Assembly (NCBI GenBank): GCA_964412555.1
Contig: CAYPPG010000002.1
Coordinates: 1 to 64,000 of the forward strand
Origin: CAYPPG01 sp964412555
GTDB lineage: Bacteria; Hinthialibacterota; Hinthialibacteria; Hinthialibacterales; Hinthialibacteraceae
Length of the DNA: 64,000 nt
Direction of reading: 5' to 3'
The translations under genes and the position numbers were made by a program. Numbering within the stretch: the stretch's first letter is position 1; every line of letters starts with the position of its first letter. Positions 62,064 to 64,000 of this stretch are shown piece after piece. The notes beneath the pieces are model-generated. The model saw nothing but the letters and a program-made list of their open reading frames with translations. It searched no databases and had not been told where the DNA came from.

Positions 62064-63260
62064 ATGAAATTTGTGCAAGATCGACTATTTTTTTTTCGCG
62101 CTTCTTATAACTTTTTGCGCAATAGTCTTCCCATACGGATTGTGTTTTTTCTTTTCCTTTCCTTTTCAACGGTTTACGCTGGGAATCCTTTTGTGACCGA
62201 TTCCGGTTCTCTCTTATTTTGGCCAAACCGGGAAAATCGATTCATGGTGGATTCCAGAGCGCTTGGTCCTTATTCTCCTATCCTCGCAAAGGAATTGGTC
62301 ATCAAAGCGTTCAATGAATGGTCAACGATTCGTTATTCTCAAATGACATGGGAATATGGAGGAACATTGGAATCTGAATTCGATGCCGATCTTCTACAGC
62401 TTCTGATGGAACAACCGGGAAACGCCCCAAATCCCATCATTTTTGACTCGAACGGATTTATAGTCGATTCAATCCAAGGAAATGGCGCATCCCAATATTC
62501 CTTAGGATTTGCTGTTCCCATTTATAAAAATACCGGTGAGATTGTTAGTTCCTTTGCCGTGATCAATGGAAATATTCTATCGGGTGAACCGGAGGAAATC
62601 CAAGAATTGTACGCCACCATCCTTCATGAAGTCGGTCATTTTATAGGGATTGGCCATTCTCAACTCCATCTCGATTTTGCTTTTGACTCGGATTCGCTGA
62701 ATAACCTTTTCTTGCCTATCATGTTTCCCGTCGCTCCTGAAGACGGTGTCAATCCCCCTAGTTTAAGTTTGGATGACAAAATGACTTTGGCGTCTCTCTA
62801 TCCCGCTCCGGAATTATTTGAACAGCGGGGGATTATACAGGGCAGCGTCACAACCCCATTCGGATATTCCGTACAGGGAGCGAATGTAGTGGTAAAAAAC
62901 GTAAACGACCCATTTGTGACCGCATTTTCGGTAGTATCCGATCTCGAAATCCGGAATACGGGCGATTTCTCCTTTTGGGGCCTTCCCCGAGGAGAATATG
63001 AAATCTTTATTGAATCGATTCACCAGGATTTTCATGGTGTTTCCGCTGTTGGTCCTTTTTCCTCGGATACAAACGCTCCTTCTTTCATTAACCCCGTTGA
63101 AAAAGAATATTATAATGGTGTCAGAGAATCCGGTTCTAAGATCAGTGATGATCCCGAAGACCGCGTTCTCGTGACGGTAAAGGAAGGAGAAACTGTAAAC
63201 GGAATTGATTTTATTTCGAATGAGGAGAGCACGAATATACTAGATTGGTCTTTATATTAA
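62064..63260 (+). CDS. secreted matrixin-like zinc metalloprotease
   Basis: 398 residues. A hydrophobic signal segment (VFFLFLSFSTVYA, about 27-39), then a metzincin domain with HEVGHFIGIGH (His188, Glu189, His192, His198), the HExxHxxGxxH zinc motif of matrixins. A later MFPV may be the Met-turn. The C-terminal part (about 270-385) is a carboxypeptidase regulatory-like beta domain (GSVTTPFGYSVQGANVVVKN). Expected to act outside the cell. Transcribed alone, divergent from nothing nearby. Confidence 0.87.
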   Translation: MKFVQDRLFFFRASYNFLRNSLPIRIVFFLFLSFSTVYAGNPFVTDSGSLLFWPNRENRFMVDSRALGPYSPILAKELVIKAFNEWSTIRYSQMTWEYGGTLESEFDADLLQLLMEQPGNAPNPIIFDSNGFIVDSIQGNGASQYSLGFAVPIYKNTGEIVSSFAVINGNILSGEPEEIQELYATILHEVGHFIGIGHSQLHLDFAFDSDSLNNLFLPIMFPVAPEDGVNPPSLSLDDKMTLASLYPAPELFEQRGIIQGSVTTPFGYSVQGANVVVKNVNDPFVTAFSVVSDLEIRNTGDFSFWGLPRGEYEIFIESIHQDFHGVSAVGPFSSDTNAPSFINPVEKEYYNGVRESGSKISDDPEDRVLVTVKEGETVNGIDFISNEESTNILDWSLY

Positions 63261-63288
63261 GATCGGACCACTATTGAGTAAATCGTTT

Positions 63289-63345
63289 TTGTGGTGCAGA
63301 CCTACGGTCTACACAGTTTATGCAGGCCGTAAGTCCGTACCACAA
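63289..63345. repeat. TTGTGGTGCAGA hairpin repeat
   Basis: Starts TTGTGGT and ends ACCACAA as perfect 7-base inverted arms, with inner CAGACCTACGGTCTA and GCAGGCC pairs. Same family as 27810-27868 and 2844-2876. Lies between the protease and raiA genes. Confidence 0.7.
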
Positions 63346-63401
63346 TGTTATAAAACGTTGCGAAAGATGGCAACGGTGCTATAAAAAAGGAGGTCGTTCC
63401 T

Positions 63402-63695
63402 ATGCAAATTGAAATTACCAGTCGAGGACACAACCTCTCCGAACATCTTCAGCAATACATCGAAGAAAAAGTGCGCAAACTCGAAAAGTATGTGCACGGC
63501 ACCAGTGAAGTCCACGTCGTTATGGAGAGAGGATCGCCCGGGCAGATTGTAGAAATCACATTTTATGGATTGCATAAAACCATGCACGGCCGTGAAATCG
63601 GTGACAACGTGCGCGGTTGTATTGATAAAGCGGTGAGCAAAATTGAAGCGCAAATCCGCAAACAAAAAGAAAAATTAACGGAACGAAGGACGTAG
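63402..63695 (+). CDS. raiA: ribosome hibernation promoting factor, short form
   Basis: 97 residues, the short HPF/YfiA form. One beta-alpha-beta-beta-beta-alpha domain: QIEITSRGHNLSEHLQQYIEEK split, then VHVVMERGSPGQIVEITFYG and KAVSKIEAQIRKQKEKL. It binds the small ribosomal subunit and holds ribosomes inactive in stationary phase. AAGGAGGT lies 7-8 bases before the ATG. The pta gene follows after four bases, so both share a transcript. Confidence 0.93.
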   Translation: MQIEITSRGHNLSEHLQQYIEEKVRKLEKYVHGTSEVHVVMERGSPGQIVEITFYGLHKTMHGREIGDNVRGCIDKAVSKIEAQIRKQKEKLTERRT

Positions 63696-63699
63696 AAGA

Positions 63700-64000
63700 A
63701 TGATGCACCCACTCGAACGAATCATCAATGAAGCCAAGAACAATCCGCTCAATATCGTTTTGCCGGAAGCCACCGATTCACGGATGTTGGAAGCGGCTCG
63801 CCGAGTTACAGATGAAAGCATCGCGAATGTGATTCTTCTCGGCAATTCCCAGGATATCGGGAAGGCGGCCCAGGAATGTAACATTTCCATTGACAGCATC
63901 CGGGTGGAAGATGTTGTAAGCCATCCGCAAAATGATTCCTGGGCAGAATTGTTCGCAGAACGGAGAAAACACAAAGGACTCACGAAAGAACAGGCCGCCA
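63700..64000 (+). CDS. pta: phosphate acetyltransferase, 5' part
   Basis: The first 100 codons, running off the window. MMHPLERIINEAKNNPLNIV and LPEATDSRMLEAARRVTDE match the catalytic PTA_PTB domain of short Pta, which interconverts acetyl-CoA and acetyl phosphate. The later RRKHKGLTKEQAA is also family-typical. Ribosome site GAAGGA. It begins four bases after raiA, so the two are cotranscribed. Short Pta lacks the N-terminal regulatory domain of long enzymes. Confidence 0.9.
   Translation, partial: MMHPLERIINEAKNNPLNIVLPEATDSRMLEAARRVTDESIANVILLGNSQDIGKAAQECNISIDSIRVEDVVSHPQNDSWAELFAERRKHKGLTKEQAA

Noticed and set aside
1..64000. tRNA or rRNA genes
   Set aside because: I saw no cloverleaf with a GGTTCGAATCC-type arm and no rRNA-like sequence on either strand, though a covariance search was not possible.

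Overview
The window comes from a heterotrophic, probably diderm bacterium. An RND efflux pump, twin-arginine signals, a type IV pilin-like protein, FlgM and many secreted proteins with PVC-like or candidate-phylum character point that way. The mix (NrpR-type regulator, VIT/vWA protein, CheB-CheR fusion kinase, class II xylose isomerase, hairpin-rich intergenic repeats) resembles Hydrogenedentota, Sumerlaeota or Planctomycetota relatives. I cannot fix the phylum from the sequence. No rRNA, tRNA, CRISPR array, prophage or complete insertion sequence is visible. One 100-base run of N (24945-25044) is a scaffold gap inside a tandem repeat.

Layout. 0-9.6 kb holds central metabolism: a PEP/pyruvate-binding protein with a degenerate KaiC-like head, nrpR divergent from gdhA, then a coupled galT-like, membrane protein, hemD operon. 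9.8-14.7 kb holds a secreted glycoside hydrolase-like protein, a pilin-like protein, a nuclease remnant and xylA. 14.8-26.6 kb is a signalling island: kinase plus cheV behind a sigma-54 promoter, an ABC-F ATPase, a membrane J-protein, a LuxR-type regulator, a CheB-CheR-kinase-receiver fusion and a sigma-54 activator, separated by repeat clusters. 26.7-36 kb holds a sugar nucleotidyltransferase, an ECF sigma/FecR/surface-protein operon, an SDR and two sugar isomerase-like genes. 36.3-46.8 kb holds a VIT-vWA/response regulator/kinase operon, an M28 peptidase, an Rpn nuclease, an SPFH-RHH-CPBP operon and a GT87-like glycosyltransferase. 47-58.6 kb starts with flgM and continues as a carbohydrate region (YdjC deacetylase, exported aldo/keto reductase, IlvD/Edd-type dehydratase, sugar isomerase, large secreted hydrolase-like protein) interrupted by a PIN toxin module. 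58.7-64 kb holds an RND pump, a matrixin-like protease, a hibernation factor and the start of pta.

Regulation is unusually readable. There is a near-perfect sigma-54 promoter (14810-14826), a sigma-28 promoter before flgM (46938-46964), a textbook sigma-W-like ECF promoter before the SPFH operon (45360-45385), a related promoter before the ECF gene itself (28408-28433), and a consensus sigma-70 promoter with a possible NrpR half-palindrome pair before gdhA.

Intergenic space is packed with several distinct families of short hairpin repeats. One composite family (20728-21115 and 25279-25508) has 22-base inverted arms that differ between copies in a compensatory way.
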